A stretch of DNA of 20,933 nucleotides from Flavobacteriales bacterium UBA5422. GTDB lineage: Bacteria > Bacteroidota > Bacteroidia > Flavobacteriales_D > Crocinitomicaceae. Made by a program: the position numbers and the translations under genes. Below are positions 1 through 8,357 of the stretch, one piece after another. The DNA is taken from NCBI GenBank assembly GCA_002409405.1, contig DHNG01000044.1:61741-82673 (forward strand), read 5' to 3'. The notes under the pieces are model-generated. The model had not been told where the DNA came from and made no database searches. It saw only the letters and a program-made list of their open reading frames with translations. Within the stretch, counting starts at the first letter, position 1. The number at the start of each line of letters is the position of its first letter.

Positions 1-2793
1 TTCCGCATGTTTGACAATGTTGTGTAGGGCTTCCTTGAAAATCAGAAAGATATGGCGTCGCGATTCTCCGGAAATAAGAATGTCTGTTTCCACCTCATCA
101 ATATCGATGTAGACGTCAATCTGATTTGTTTCGAGGTATTCCATTGCATAATGTCGCAGATAGGCCACTAAATCTGTCAATGTATCATTTTCCATTTTCA
201 TGGCCCAGATCAACTCACTCATGTTTTCCACCAATTCCAACGAAGTTGCATTGATCCGCTCTAATTCCTGCTGATTATCCGGTTTTTTGATGGCTTCTTT
301 ACTCAGGTAGGAAATGCGTGTTAATCCACTTCCCAAATCATCGTGCATATCATACGCAATCCGGTCACGTTCGTTTTGAATGGCTTTTTGTTTTTCCAAA
401 ACAGCTCGCTGCTTTTCAATTTTCCGCAAAAAGTACAGCCGTGTAATGAAGAAAATAAGTCCTGATCCGGCAATGAAAATCACGATTTTAAACCACCAGC
501 TGCGGTACCAGGGGGTGCCGATCACAAATGGCAGCGGTTGTTTGAGGTACACCCAGTTTTTTGTTCCCCGGATCTTTGCACGTAGGTGAAACACATAATT
601 TCCCGATCCCAGGGAAGGAAAATCGACGCTGGAATTGGTGCCGAGTGAAACCCAATGTTCGAAAGCGCCCTCCAGCCAATAGCTGTATTCAACTTTACTT
701 TTCCCCAATGAGTTGATGGAAGCAAAACTCAGCTGAATTGTATTTTGTGTCGGCGAAAACGAATAAACCAGATCCTCTCCGATGGATTGTTTCCGGTTGG
801 ATACCAGGAATTCATCAATAAAGATTTCGAGATGTTGTTGTTCTTCTTTCAGTAATTTATCCGGATAAAAACGCAACAGGTACCGATCGCATGCAACCCA
901 GATCATTCCGGTCTGATCATCAAAATATGATAGCTGGTCGAACCGTTCAGAAGGAAATCCGTTTTCCACACCAAACGATTGTACTTTTTTCAGATTGGCG
1001 CTGATACATGCCAATCCTTTTTGTGTACCTACCCACAAACGCTGTTGATCGTCAAAAACCAGATTACAGATAAAATTGGATGGGATTCCGTCTTTTTTAT
1101 CAAATGAAATCAACTTTTTCGAAGAAATATCATAGCGTACCAATCCACCTCCTCCGAAACCTACCCATACATTTCCACTCTGGTCAGTTGTCATGCATTG
1201 TATAACACTTTGATGCTGTCGTTCCAACAGCAATTCAAAGTTGATTTCTTCAAAACGATCTTCAGTCTTGATCCAGTGGGTGAGTACCTGTGTTTTGTTA
1301 TTTGCAAACCAGAGATCTCCGTTAGGAGCTTCTGAGTAATGTGTCAGATAGGAGGCAGAAAATGATTTTTTATCCCTGGAAAAATGCGTCGCTTTTCCGG
1401 TCTTCGGATTCATCCGTACCAGTCCCCCTCCCAGATTGCCACTGAACCACCAATCACCGGAACTGTGACGCAGTCCCAAAACAACTAATTCAGATTCTTT
1501 GAAGTAATCTTTCAGAAAGGTAAGTTCTGTAATTCGACTCGATGAAAGGTCAACCTGTTTCAAGGTTGTTCCTTCTCCACCGTGTATTACTTTATTTCCA
1601 TCTTTGAAAACAAACCAGGATCCTGTAAGCTGACGTGCTTCAAATTTTTCTGTGGTTTTATTTGTTTCATTGATTTTAAATACCCCGTCAAAATACTTCG
1701 GAGCAAGTAATTCCTGCTTAGAGATTCGACACAGGTTCATCAACGGTTCATCTGAGTTGATGGGAAGTGTCCAATATTCAATGCGTGTTGAGTTTTTGTT
1801 CAGCAAGCTGATTCCATTTGAACTGGTCACCCACATGTTATGGTAACGATCCGTAAACAAGTTCGTTACCTGATCATTTCCCAGGGAAAAAGGGATGAGC
1901 GGGTCGTGCAGATACCGGGTTCCTTTTCTGGAAATAAGATCCAGGTGGGCAACACCGAAGTTTCCTGAAATCCAGACTTTTCGGGGATCATCCGGATCTG
2001 GAATCATTTTAGAAGGCAACCCGGGGAGTTGGTCATTTGCATGCTGTTCCGTCCATGAATAAAGTACGTTCCCGGAATAATCAAGCTGAAAAAATCCTTT
2101 GAAGAAATTAGCCATGTAAATCCATTGATGTTCTGTATCGACATGAAGCAAATGATATCCTGAATGGGCCAGTCCGTCCGTTGGTAAGTTTGTGTTAAAT
2201 GCCTGAAATCGTCTGGTCGTAAAATCGTATACAAAATATTCTCTGGCACAAATCAACACACAACTTGATGCACTGATCATTTTCATCTGGATTGGTGTTC
2301 TTTTCCCCTTCAAGGGCGGAACAATGGTGTGTAAGACTTTCAGTTGATTGTTCAGAATGAATACCGTATCCAAGGAAGGAGCGGCGATCCGTTCCTGATC
2401 GATCCGGATGAATTCAATGATGTGCTTGTTTTTCAACGACGGAATCGGCAAGAATTCCTGAGAAATACAGTTTAAAAGATGTGCCTCTGCATTTCCTAAC
2501 GTAACAATCATCTGATTCGGACTACTTTCAAAAAACACACTCGAATTGTCAAAATATTGCTTTTCCGAAAGTAGTTCGCTCGGAAAATATGCTTTAAAAT
2601 TCGTACCGTCAAAGCGGTTGATTCCTCCTTGTGTCGAAATCCAGTAAAATCCACGGCTGTCTTGTGCTACACCGGTACAAAATGATTCACACAAACCATC
2701 TTTCAACGTATAGTTCACAAATTGTCCTGTACCTCTTGGTTGTGCCCATGCGGTTGTAGCGAAAAGAAGGAAAAAGTACAGGATATGTTTCAT
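1..2793 (-). CDS. Beta-propeller (Reg_prop/Y_Y_Y) sensor histidine kinase, 3' end outside window
   Basis: The frame is open from ATG at 2793 to the window edge, giving 931 codons without a stop. Residues 1-18 form a signal peptide ending in AWAQ. The next ~650 residues carry Reg_prop-type propeller blades, such as FYWISTQGGINRFDG, GNVWVGFGGGGLVRYD and QRLWVGTQKGL. A Y_Y_Y domain follows (YSYWLEGAFEHW, about 680-755), then one membrane helix near 768-790. The cytoplasmic part has a HisKA_3 dimerisation helix, RIAYDMHDDLGSG, with phospho-acceptor H817. It ends in the N box EALHNIVKHA of the ATPase domain, so the rest of that domain lies left of position 1. This is the LytS/NarX-like class, which normally phosphorylates a LuxR-type response regulator; none is visible here. 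The periplasmic propeller senses an unknown ligand. Architecture is certain, ligand unknown. Confidence 0.93.
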   Translation of the reverse strand, partial: MKHILYFFLLFATTAWAQPRGTGQFVNYTLKDGLCESFCTGVAQDSRGFYWISTQGGINRFDGTNFKAYFPSELLSEKQYFDNSSVFFESSPNQMIVTLGNAEAHLLNCISQEFLPIPSLKNKHIIEFIRIDQERIAAPSLDTVFILNNQLKVLHTIVPPLKGKRTPIQMKMISASSCVLICAREYFVYDFTTRRFQAFNTNLPTDGLAHSGYHLLHVDTEHQWIYMANFFKGFFQLDYSGNVLYSWTEQHANDQLPGLPSKMIPDPDDPRKVWISGNFGVAHLDLISRKGTRYLHDPLIPFSLGNDQVTNLFTDRYHNMWVTSSNGISLLNKNSTRIEYWTLPINSDEPLMNLCRISKQELLAPKYFDGVFKINETNKTTEKFEARQLTGSWFVFKDGNKVIHGGEGTTLKQVDLSSSRITELTFLKDYFKESELVVLGLRHSSGDWWFSGNLGGGLVRMNPKTGKATHFSRDKKSFSASYLTHYSEAPNGDLWFANNKTQVLTHWIKTEDRFEEINFELLLERQHQSVIQCMTTDQSGNVWVGFGGGGLVRYDISSKKLISFDKKDGIPSNFICNLVFDDQQRLWVGTQKGLACISANLKKVQSFGVENGFPSERFDQLSYFDDQTGMIWVACDRYLLRFYPDKLLKEEQQHLEIFIDEFLVSNRKQSIGEDLVYSFSPTQNTIQLSFASINSLGKSKVEYSYWLEGAFEHWVSLGTNSSVDFPSLGSGNYVFHLRAKIRGTKNWVYLKQPLPFVIGTPWYRSWWFKIVIFIAGSGLIFFITRLYFLRKIEKQRAVLEKQKAIQNERDRIAYDMHDDLGSGLTRISYLSKEAIKKPDNQQELERINATSLELVENMSELIWAMKMENDTLTDLVAYLRHYAMEYLETNQIDVYIDIDEVETDILISGESRRHIFLIFKEALHNIVKHAE

Positions 2794-2828
2794 CAAGACA
2801 GTACGTTATGTGATTGACTAAGTTAGGT

Positions 2829-2836
2829 CAAAAATA
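2829..2836 (-). promoter_or_regulatory. Candidate -7 promoter element (TATTTTTG) of the sensor kinase
   Basis: On the minus strand the sequence reads TATTTTTG, which fits the Bacteroidota -7 consensus TAnnTTTG, about 36 bp before the kinase ATG. No good -33 TTTG lies at the expected distance, so this call rests on the -7 box and its position alone. Confidence 0.45.
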
Positions 2837-2877
2837 GTAATTTATAAACTATCGGGTTAGTGAGATTAAAAAGGGGA

Positions 2878-3227
2878 TTAACCACATAGAATAACATAGG
2901 AACATAGGGGTTATTTAGTAAGAATCAGGGACACATAGCAGCTAACTGCGTCAGCTGAATTGATTACTGTTGTTTTATTCGAATTATAGTTATATTCAAA
3001 AATTACTCTGTTTCTATGTGGTTTAAAAAGGGAATTAACCACATAGAATAACATAGGAACATAGGGGGTTATTTAGTAAGAACCAGGGACGCATAGCAGC
3101 TAACTGCGTCAGCTGAATTGATTACTGTTGTTTTATCAAATTATGGTTATATCCGAAAACTATTCTATTTCTATGTGGTTTAAAAAAGGTTATAACCACA
3201 TACAGCTGAAAAGTTGTTTTATTCGAA
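2878..3227. repeat. Tandem ~157-bp repeats with inverted ends, two full copies and one shrunken copy
   Basis: Copy 1 starts at 2878 and copy 2 at 3035, both with TTAACCACATAGA; they end near 3026 and 3183 with TCTATGTGGTTTAA. The body is almost identical and includes CAGCTAACTGCGTCAGCTGA in both copies. Each unit therefore has inverted termini, like a miniature palindromic or MITE-like element. A third copy (about 3190-3227) keeps only the left end (ATAACCACATA), a short CAGCTGAA core and TTGTTTTATTCGAA, so its middle is deleted. The stretch lies between the 3' end of the helicase gene and the kinase promoter, both on the minus strand. No ORF of note is seen inside. Whether the family is dispersed in the genome cannot be seen from this window. 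Confidence 0.85.
3012..3048. repeat. Perfect 12-bp inverted repeat at the junction of repeat copies 1 and 2
   Basis: TTCTATGTGGTT (3012-3023) and AACCACATAGAA (3037-3048) are exact reverse complements separated by 13 bp. A similar 9-bp pair, TATGTGGTT (3172-3180) and AACCACATA (3194-3202), sits at the junction of copies 2 and 3. These hairpins follow the helicase stop codon at 3232 and could slow or end transcription before the kinase, but there is no proper U tract, so a terminator role is only a guess. Confidence 0.6.
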
Positions 3228-3231
3228 ACAA

Positions 3232-6200
3232 TTACACTTCTACCCGGATCAGTTCAAAATTCTTTACATAAAAAAGATGAGCTTCTACATTGGGATAATT
3301 CATTTCCTGCAAAATGGAACAGTATTGTTCTACTTGCTTGCGATGCTTTTTCAACGGCTGACCTGTTTTATAATCGACAACGATGGTGCTATCGGCTTTC
3401 ACGATGATTTTATCCGGACGGATTTGTTCATTCCTGGAAATAATATAACTCTGTTCACTCAGGATTTCAATCGCGTTCTCAAATAAACGGTTGTATGCCG
3501 GTGTCTCAAATAACTGAATCAGATCGGTTCTAAGCTGTTCTTCAAATGCATGTTCTACCAAACCTGTCTGAATAAGTTGGTAAATAATTTTTTCAATCTC
3601 GTTTTTGTTGTGGATCGACGAAATAGCCAAATGAAACTGGTTTCCGTAGCGCTGTTCCTCTGAAAGAAAATCTTCCGATTTCAATTCTTCTGAGTCCTGT
3701 AATGCAATATCTGGAAACCATAAATTATCTGTGCTCGATTCCGGCAAGAAGAAACCTTGTGTTCCGGCAGTATTATTGGCAGAAAATGCCGGTCTCTCTT
3801 TGTTTCCCCGAACAAAGGAAAGCGACTCGCCCTCTTCCATCGCATCCGGGAGTTGCCGCAGTACCTGGTGAATATCGGCACTCAATCCGCTTTTTCCATA
3901 ATCATTCTTGATATACAAACGATCAACAGGACGTGTGTAGGCTACGTAATACAGGTTCAATGTGTCGAGAAAGAGCTTTTGCTGTTCTTCCTCATTGGCT
4001 TCGCGAATTTCCCGCACCGGTGATTCTTTTCCAAGCGTATTGCGCAATAAATAAGTGTCCGTTTCAACAAAAAATTCACCTTTCACCCGGACATCCATGT
4101 CATTGATCACAATAACAACCGGAAATTCCAATCCCTTTGATTTATGAATCGTCATCACTTTCAATGCGTCATCACTTTCCGGAATCTGGAGTGCTTTCGC
4201 ATCTTTGGGCATGGTATCGTAATCCTGTAAAAACTGGTTCAGGTCGGGGCCGTTTTTTGATTCAAACAGATGTACCAAATCAGCCAGATGATGCACGTAT
4301 GGATTCTTCAATTCATGCAATCCGAACAGTCGAAATGTCTTCTGAATAAGATCGTATAAGGTTTCAAACGGTTCAAAGAAAAGATCTGTATAACCTGGGT
4401 TTTTCTGTAAAAATAAATCGATTGTTGCGATTTTAATCGTTTTTTGATCCTCAATCTCCATTGTTGTGAACAACGAATTGTAATATTCCAGGGGGTGGTT
4501 GAACAGCTCACAATACAAGTAAGCAAACTGTCGAATGGTATTTTGATTGACCGGGTTTAGTCGCAATTTAAAATAGCTGATAACAAACCGAACAGTCAAT
4601 TCAGAATCGATGTTCAGAGAGTCTGCTGAAACCACAGAATAACCCGCATGTGTGAGCGATGTTGCAATAAAATTACAAAATTTATTTCCCCTTCCCAGCA
4701 CACAGATTTCTCCCGGTTTGAACCCATCATTGAGGGCATCCTGCACCGATTGCAGAATAAAATTAAATTGTTCTTCTTGCTTTTCCTGTTTATTCCCTCT
4801 TCCTGCCGGTTTGCTTTCAATGTAGACATAGCCTTGCTTATCCGACCGGGGAGTTTGCTGTACCGACGCGTAAAAATCTCTTTGTTCATCTGATAACTGA
4901 TGTCTGAGCGTACCGAACAACTCATTGTTGAATGCAACAATTCCGGATCCTGAGCGCCAGTTGTCTTCCAGCACCTCAACATGTCCCATTTGTCTGAAAT
5001 AATCGGAAACTTCTGCAATTTTTGCATCTTGTTCGGGATTGTAAACACCCGGAAGTTCTACAAACTGCTCTGCCACTCCGTTTTTAAACCGGTAGATGGC
5101 TTGCTTCGGATCACCTACAATGAAATTTTGCCGCCCATGACCGAGTGATTCACGAACAAGCGGAATCAAGTTTAACCACTGCAGGCGGGAAGTATCCTGA
5201 AATTCGTCCAGCATAAAATGGCGAAAACGCGTCCCCAGTTTCTCATAGATGTACAAGGTGTCTTCCTGCAATAATTCGGCAATCTTCGTATTGAATTCCG
5301 AAATACGGATCAATCGCTCCTGCTTGTTAAGTGCCAACAATGCTTTGTTCATGTATTTCAGCAGCGCCATGTTGAAGTAATTCTTCAGGTAAACCAACAG
5401 AATCCCTGCGTACTCATGATTATTTTCATGCCATGCAACAAACCGGACAACTGCCTCATTGAACACTGCTGCCTGTCCGTCTGTTTCTGCCGCTTTCTCT
5501 ATATTTGACAGATTCGTCGGTGAAAACGGGAGTTTATCTGTCAATTTTAATGCTCCATTGCTCAATTTAGCAACAGCATTTACAATATCTTTTCCCCGTG
5601 AAAAATCTTTTTCAGTAAATCCGGAAGCAGTAAACAATTTGACTAATTCGGCCGATTTTCCTTGGTATTCTTCGTTTAACTGCCTTAATTCTTTTTTATG
5701 TCCCGTGAAATCATCTGTTGAAAAATCCATGTTCATCAACCGTTCCACGTATGGCAAATCCTGTTCGGAGGAAAGAACTTTTCCAAAATCAATTAGTGAT
5801 TGTCGTAAATTCCAGGATTTTTCATCTTCAATATTGGCATTGGCATATTGCAATAAAATGGCCGAAAGTTCCTTGTTTTTTCCGATTTCTTCCAACAAAC
5901 CGTCCACTACCTGTTCAATAACAGGTGTTTCATTCAAAACAACTTCAAAATCAGGTGGTAAATCCAGGTCTCTGCTAAATGAACGAATCAAGCGAAGGTT
6001 AAATTTATCGATCGTCATCACATGAAAATCCTCATAATGGTGCAGAATTCCACTCAAAAAACGACTTGCTTTTTCCCGGATCAACTCTTTCTTCAGTCTG
6101 GTATCTTCTGCAATTGTCCGGAGGTAATTGTCTCCGTGAATATCTGGATATGCCAATTCATCTAATGCTTTGATAATCCGTGTTTTCATCTCCAAAGCTG

Positions 6201-6399
6201 CCTTATTGGTAAAGGTCATTGCCAGAATTTCTGCGTACCTGTTATCAGAATTCTCTTCCTCATCCTGCAGCAACAGCTTGATGTATGTTTTAACCAACGA
6301 ATAGGTTTTACCACTTCCCGCAGAAGCGTTTACAATCTGAAGATATGCTGGTGAATGGGACATTGCCTGTAAATTTAATTGAAAAAAGTTATCCTTCAC
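3232..6399 (-). CDS. UvrD/RecB-family helicase-nuclease (AddA-like, exodeoxyribonuclease V beta type)
   Basis: A 1055-residue protein with all superfamily 1A helicase motifs: Walker A ASAGSGKT (25-32), motif II MLDEFQDTS (396-404), GDPKQAIYRF (429-438), NWRS (480-483), TIHKSKGLEFP (750-760) and YVAYTR (818-823). The C-terminus carries a RecB-type PD-(D/E)XK nuclease: GNQFH with H923, RPDKI with D996, and DYKTG with D1009 and K1011, followed by QVEQY. The order helicase-then-nuclease is that of AddA/RecB, which with a partner resects double-strand breaks for RecA loading. No AddB or RecC-like partner is seen in the window. The ATG at 6399 is used; an internal ATG 12 codons later (MSHSPAYL) sits nearer the Walker A motif and is a possible alternative start. 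The nuclease motifs look intact, so an active enzyme is expected. Confidence 0.93.
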   Translation of the reverse strand: MKDNFFQLNLQAMSHSPAYLQIVNASAGSGKTYSLVKTYIKLLLQDEEENSDNRYAEILAMTFTNKAALEMKTRIIKALDELAYPDIHGDNYLRTIAEDTRLKKELIREKASRFLSGILHHYEDFHVMTIDKFNLRLIRSFSRDLDLPPDFEVVLNETPVIEQVVDGLLEEIGKNKELSAILLQYANANIEDEKSWNLRQSLIDFGKVLSSEQDLPYVERLMNMDFSTDDFTGHKKELRQLNEEYQGKSAELVKLFTASGFTEKDFSRGKDIVNAVAKLSNGALKLTDKLPFSPTNLSNIEKAAETDGQAAVFNEAVVRFVAWHENNHEYAGILLVYLKNYFNMALLKYMNKALLALNKQERLIRISEFNTKIAELLQEDTLYIYEKLGTRFRHFMLDEFQDTSRLQWLNLIPLVRESLGHGRQNFIVGDPKQAIYRFKNGVAEQFVELPGVYNPEQDAKIAEVSDYFRQMGHVEVLEDNWRSGSGIVAFNNELFGTLRHQLSDEQRDFYASVQQTPRSDKQGYVYIESKPAGRGNKQEKQEEQFNFILQSVQDALNDGFKPGEICVLGRGNKFCNFIATSLTHAGYSVVSADSLNIDSELTVRFVISYFKLRLNPVNQNTIRQFAYLYCELFNHPLEYYNSLFTTMEIEDQKTIKIATIDLFLQKNPGYTDLFFEPFETLYDLIQKTFRLFGLHELKNPYVHHLADLVHLFESKNGPDLNQFLQDYDTMPKDAKALQIPESDDALKVMTIHKSKGLEFPVVIVINDMDVRVKGEFFVETDTYLLRNTLGKESPVREIREANEEEQQKLFLDTLNLYYVAYTRPVDRLYIKNDYGKSGLSADIHQVLRQLPDAMEEGESLSFVRGNKERPAFSANNTAGTQGFFLPESSTDNLWFPDIALQDSEELKSEDFLSEEQRYGNQFHLAISSIHNKNEIEKIIYQLIQTGLVEHAFEEQLRTDLIQLFETPAYNRLFENAIEILSEQSYIISRNEQIRPDKIIVKADSTIVVDYKTGQPLKKHRKQVEQYCSILQEMNYPNVEAHLFYVKNFELIRVEV

Positions 6400-6473
6400 A
6401 TCTGCATGCGATTGTTTCCATGCCGAAATTCACGATAAAACCCAACGTTTCTTTACTGTATTTCGTTTTTTTC

Positions 6474-6488
6474 GTAACTTTAGTAACT
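6474..6488 (+). promoter_or_regulatory. Possible promoter/operator of the mbnP-like operon (direct repeat GTAACT)
   Basis: GTAACT occurs at 6474-6479 and again at 6483-6488, a 9-bp phase. TAACTTTA (6475-6482) differs from the TAnnTTTG -7 consensus only in the last base. It lies about 40 bp before the ATG at 6522, in the 122-bp divergent gap with the helicase gene. A regulator such as the WYL protein encoded downstream could bind here, but nothing proves it. Confidence 0.25.
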
Positions 6489-6521
6489 GTTTTTTGAATC
6501 TTTTCCAAAATTGACGTGTGC

Positions 6522-7280
6522 ATGAAACATGTATTAAATTATTTAGTAGTAATCGGACTTGTTGCCACGGTCGGGGCTTGTCGGGATAAAGACAAAGAGA
6601 ACGAAGAGGAAACCGTAGAACCACAGGTGGAAATCACCATGGATCCCATGTATGATCAGCAGTTTCTTTCTTCTGAGAATGTAATTTTTACAACGGAAGA
6701 AGGGTATCGTGTAAAACTCCGGGAAATGAAAGTCATTCTTACGAATCTCCGGAATGGGGAACAGCTGCTTTCCCCTGCTGCTATGTATGATTCGAAGAAA
6801 GGAAAAACACTATTAAAAGTAAATGGTACTTCTTCTAATTTTGGAAGTCTGAGTTTCAACATCGGGGTAGATTCGGTTTTAAATCACTCCGATCCTGCCG
6901 CATTTCCAAACGATCATGCACTGAATATTGTCAATGCCAGCGACATGCATTGGAGCTGGAATCCCGGGTACATTTTCTTTAAAATTGAACTGATTGCAGA
7001 TACACTTGATGACGGTATGGACAATTTTAACCATCCTGTCACCTACCACGTTGGAATGGACGAAACCTTTCAATCAACACAATTGACAGGACTAAACTGG
7101 AACAATATCGGTAATTCGGTTGAACAGCTCCGCCTGAAAGTAGATCTCAAACGTTTGCTGCAAAACGGTAGCTCAACGGTTGATATTAAAACGGAGTCGA
7201 TGACACATTCTGCTCCCGCACAACTTCCGTTAAGTATCAAGCTGGCGGAGAATTTTAAAGCCGCTTTAACTGCATACTAA
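6522..7280 (+). CDS. MbnP-family lipoprotein (copper-protein-like partner of MbnH)
   Basis: A 252-residue protein. The ATG at 6522 is preferred over an in-frame GTG at 6516, because it gives a clean lipoprotein signal MKHVLNYLVVIGLVATVGAC with lipidated C20. The residues after the cysteine (RDKDKENEEE) are highly charged, like Bacteroidota signals that send lipoproteins to the cell surface. The body matches the MbnP family: VDSVLNHSDP (117-125 region), the hallmark HWSWNPGYIFFK (from H143, with W144 and W146) and YHVG (H176). In methanotroph MbnP the partner MbnH oxidises a tryptophan to kynurenine near a copper site; that role here is inference from family and neighbour. The gene ends 1 bp before the MbnH-like gene. 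No methanobactin precursor is visible, so this is the stand-alone MbnP/MbnH form. Confidence 0.85.
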   Translation: MKHVLNYLVVIGLVATVGACRDKDKENEEETVEPQVEITMDPMYDQQFLSSENVIFTTEEGYRVKLREMKVILTNLRNGEQLLSPAAMYDSKKGKTLLKVNGTSSNFGSLSFNIGVDSVLNHSDPAAFPNDHALNIVNASDMHWSWNPGYIFFKIELIADTLDDGMDNFNHPVTYHVGMDETFQSTQLTGLNWNNIGNSVEQLRLKVDLKRLLQNGSSTVDIKTESMTHSAPAQLPLSIKLAENFKAALTAY

Positions 7281-7281
7281 C

Positions 7282-8355
7282 ATGAAACGGTTACTGGGGA
7301 TTATCTGTTTGGTTGTTTTGGTTTCCGCCTGTAAAAAAGAGCCGAAAGTGTATGAAACTACGCCCTATTCGCTGGATATTCCTTCTCATTTTCCGGACAT
7401 GCCCATTCCTGCGGATAACCCGATGACAGTAGAAGGTGTTGCACTTGGAAGAAAATTGTTCTATGAAAAGCGATTGAGCCTTGACAATACAATTGCATGC
7501 GCGAGCTGTCATGCTCCAACCAAAGGATTCTCGGATGACAGAAAATTTTCACTTGGCGTCAACGGAACGGTTGGAAGAAGGCAGTCCATGGCATTGGTCA
7601 ACCTGGGATGGCAGCAATTCTTCTTCTGGGACGGACGGGCAAAAACACTCGAAGAGCAAATTTTACAACCTGTTCCCGACCCGACGGAGATGCATTTGCA
7701 GTGGAAAGAAGCACAAAAACGACTGGAGAATGATCTGGAGTACAAGCGCTTGTTTGTGAAAGCATTCGGAACGCAGTTTATTGATTCGACCTATGTAGCC
7801 AAGGCAATCGCTCAGTTTCTGCGCACGATGATTTCTGCTAATTCCAAGTATGATGTAATGTACAAATATGCCAACAACATGCAGCTAACTTCTTCAGAAT
7901 ATCAGATTTATCAAACCGTAAGTATCCAGGAATGGGCTGGTTACGATCTGTTTCAAAGCCTCAACGGAGCCGATTGTTTTCACTGTCACAATGGAGCATT
8001 GATGCAAGTACAACGCTATAGCAACAACGGATTAGATGCCACGTTTACCGATCTGGGGCGTGGAGCAATAACGGGCAATTCATTGGACAACGGAACGTTT
8101 AAGATTCCTTCACTCCGGAATATTGAATATACTGCTCCGTACATGCACGATGGTCGTTTTAATACGCTCGACGAAGTGATCAATCACTACTCGCACCAGA
8201 TAAAAATCAGTCCGACAATTGATCCGATGATTGAATTTGCATTTCAGGGAGGTGTACAATTGGATGCGAATGAAAAATCACTGTTAAAAGCGTTCCTGCT
8301 GACCATGACTGATCATTCTTTTTTTACCAACCCTGCTTTTTCTGACCCCAATTAA
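7282..8355 (+). CDS. MbnH/MauG-like di-heme cytochrome c peroxidase-family lipoprotein
   Basis: A 357-residue lipoprotein: signal MKRLLGIICLVVLVSAC with lipobox cysteine C17. Two c-type heme sites are visible, CASCH (73-77) and CFHCH (232-236), with the family landmarks LGRKLFYEKRLS, KGFSDDRKFS, FFWDGRAKTLEEQ (about 115-126) and APYMHDGRF (285-293). This is the bacterial di-heme peroxidase/MauG fold. Because the gene starts 1 bp after an MbnP-family gene, the best reading is an MbnH-like enzyme that oxidises its protein partner rather than a simple hydrogen-peroxide scavenger; a plain cytochrome c peroxidase cannot be excluded from sequence alone. It should act in the periplasm or at the outer membrane and needs the cytochrome c maturation machinery. 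The stop codon is 2 bp before the WYL gene, indicating one transcript. Confidence 0.9.
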   Translation: MKRLLGIICLVVLVSACKKEPKVYETTPYSLDIPSHFPDMPIPADNPMTVEGVALGRKLFYEKRLSLDNTIACASCHAPTKGFSDDRKFSLGVNGTVGRRQSMALVNLGWQQFFFWDGRAKTLEEQILQPVPDPTEMHLQWKEAQKRLENDLEYKRLFVKAFGTQFIDSTYVAKAIAQFLRTMISANSKYDVMYKYANNMQLTSSEYQIYQTVSIQEWAGYDLFQSLNGADCFHCHNGALMQVQRYSNNGLDATFTDLGRGAITGNSLDNGTFKIPSLRNIEYTAPYMHDGRFNTLDEVINHYSHQIKISPTIDPMIEFAFQGGVQLDANEKSLLKAFLLTMTDHSFFTNPAFSDPN

Positions 8356-8357
8356 GT

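Noticed and set aside
2878..3227. CRISPR array
   Set aside because: Units are 157 bp, only two full copies, with no short repeat/variable spacer pattern and no cas genes.
4614..5048. Minus-strand 144-codon open frame
   Set aside because: Out-of-frame shadow within the helicase gene.
5459..6025. Plus-strand 188-codon open frame
   Set aside because: It lies wholly antisense within the helicase gene, which has all its motifs; no family features.
6516..6521. GTG start two codons before the MbnP-like ATG
   Set aside because: ATG at 6522 gives a standard lipoprotein signal start MKH.
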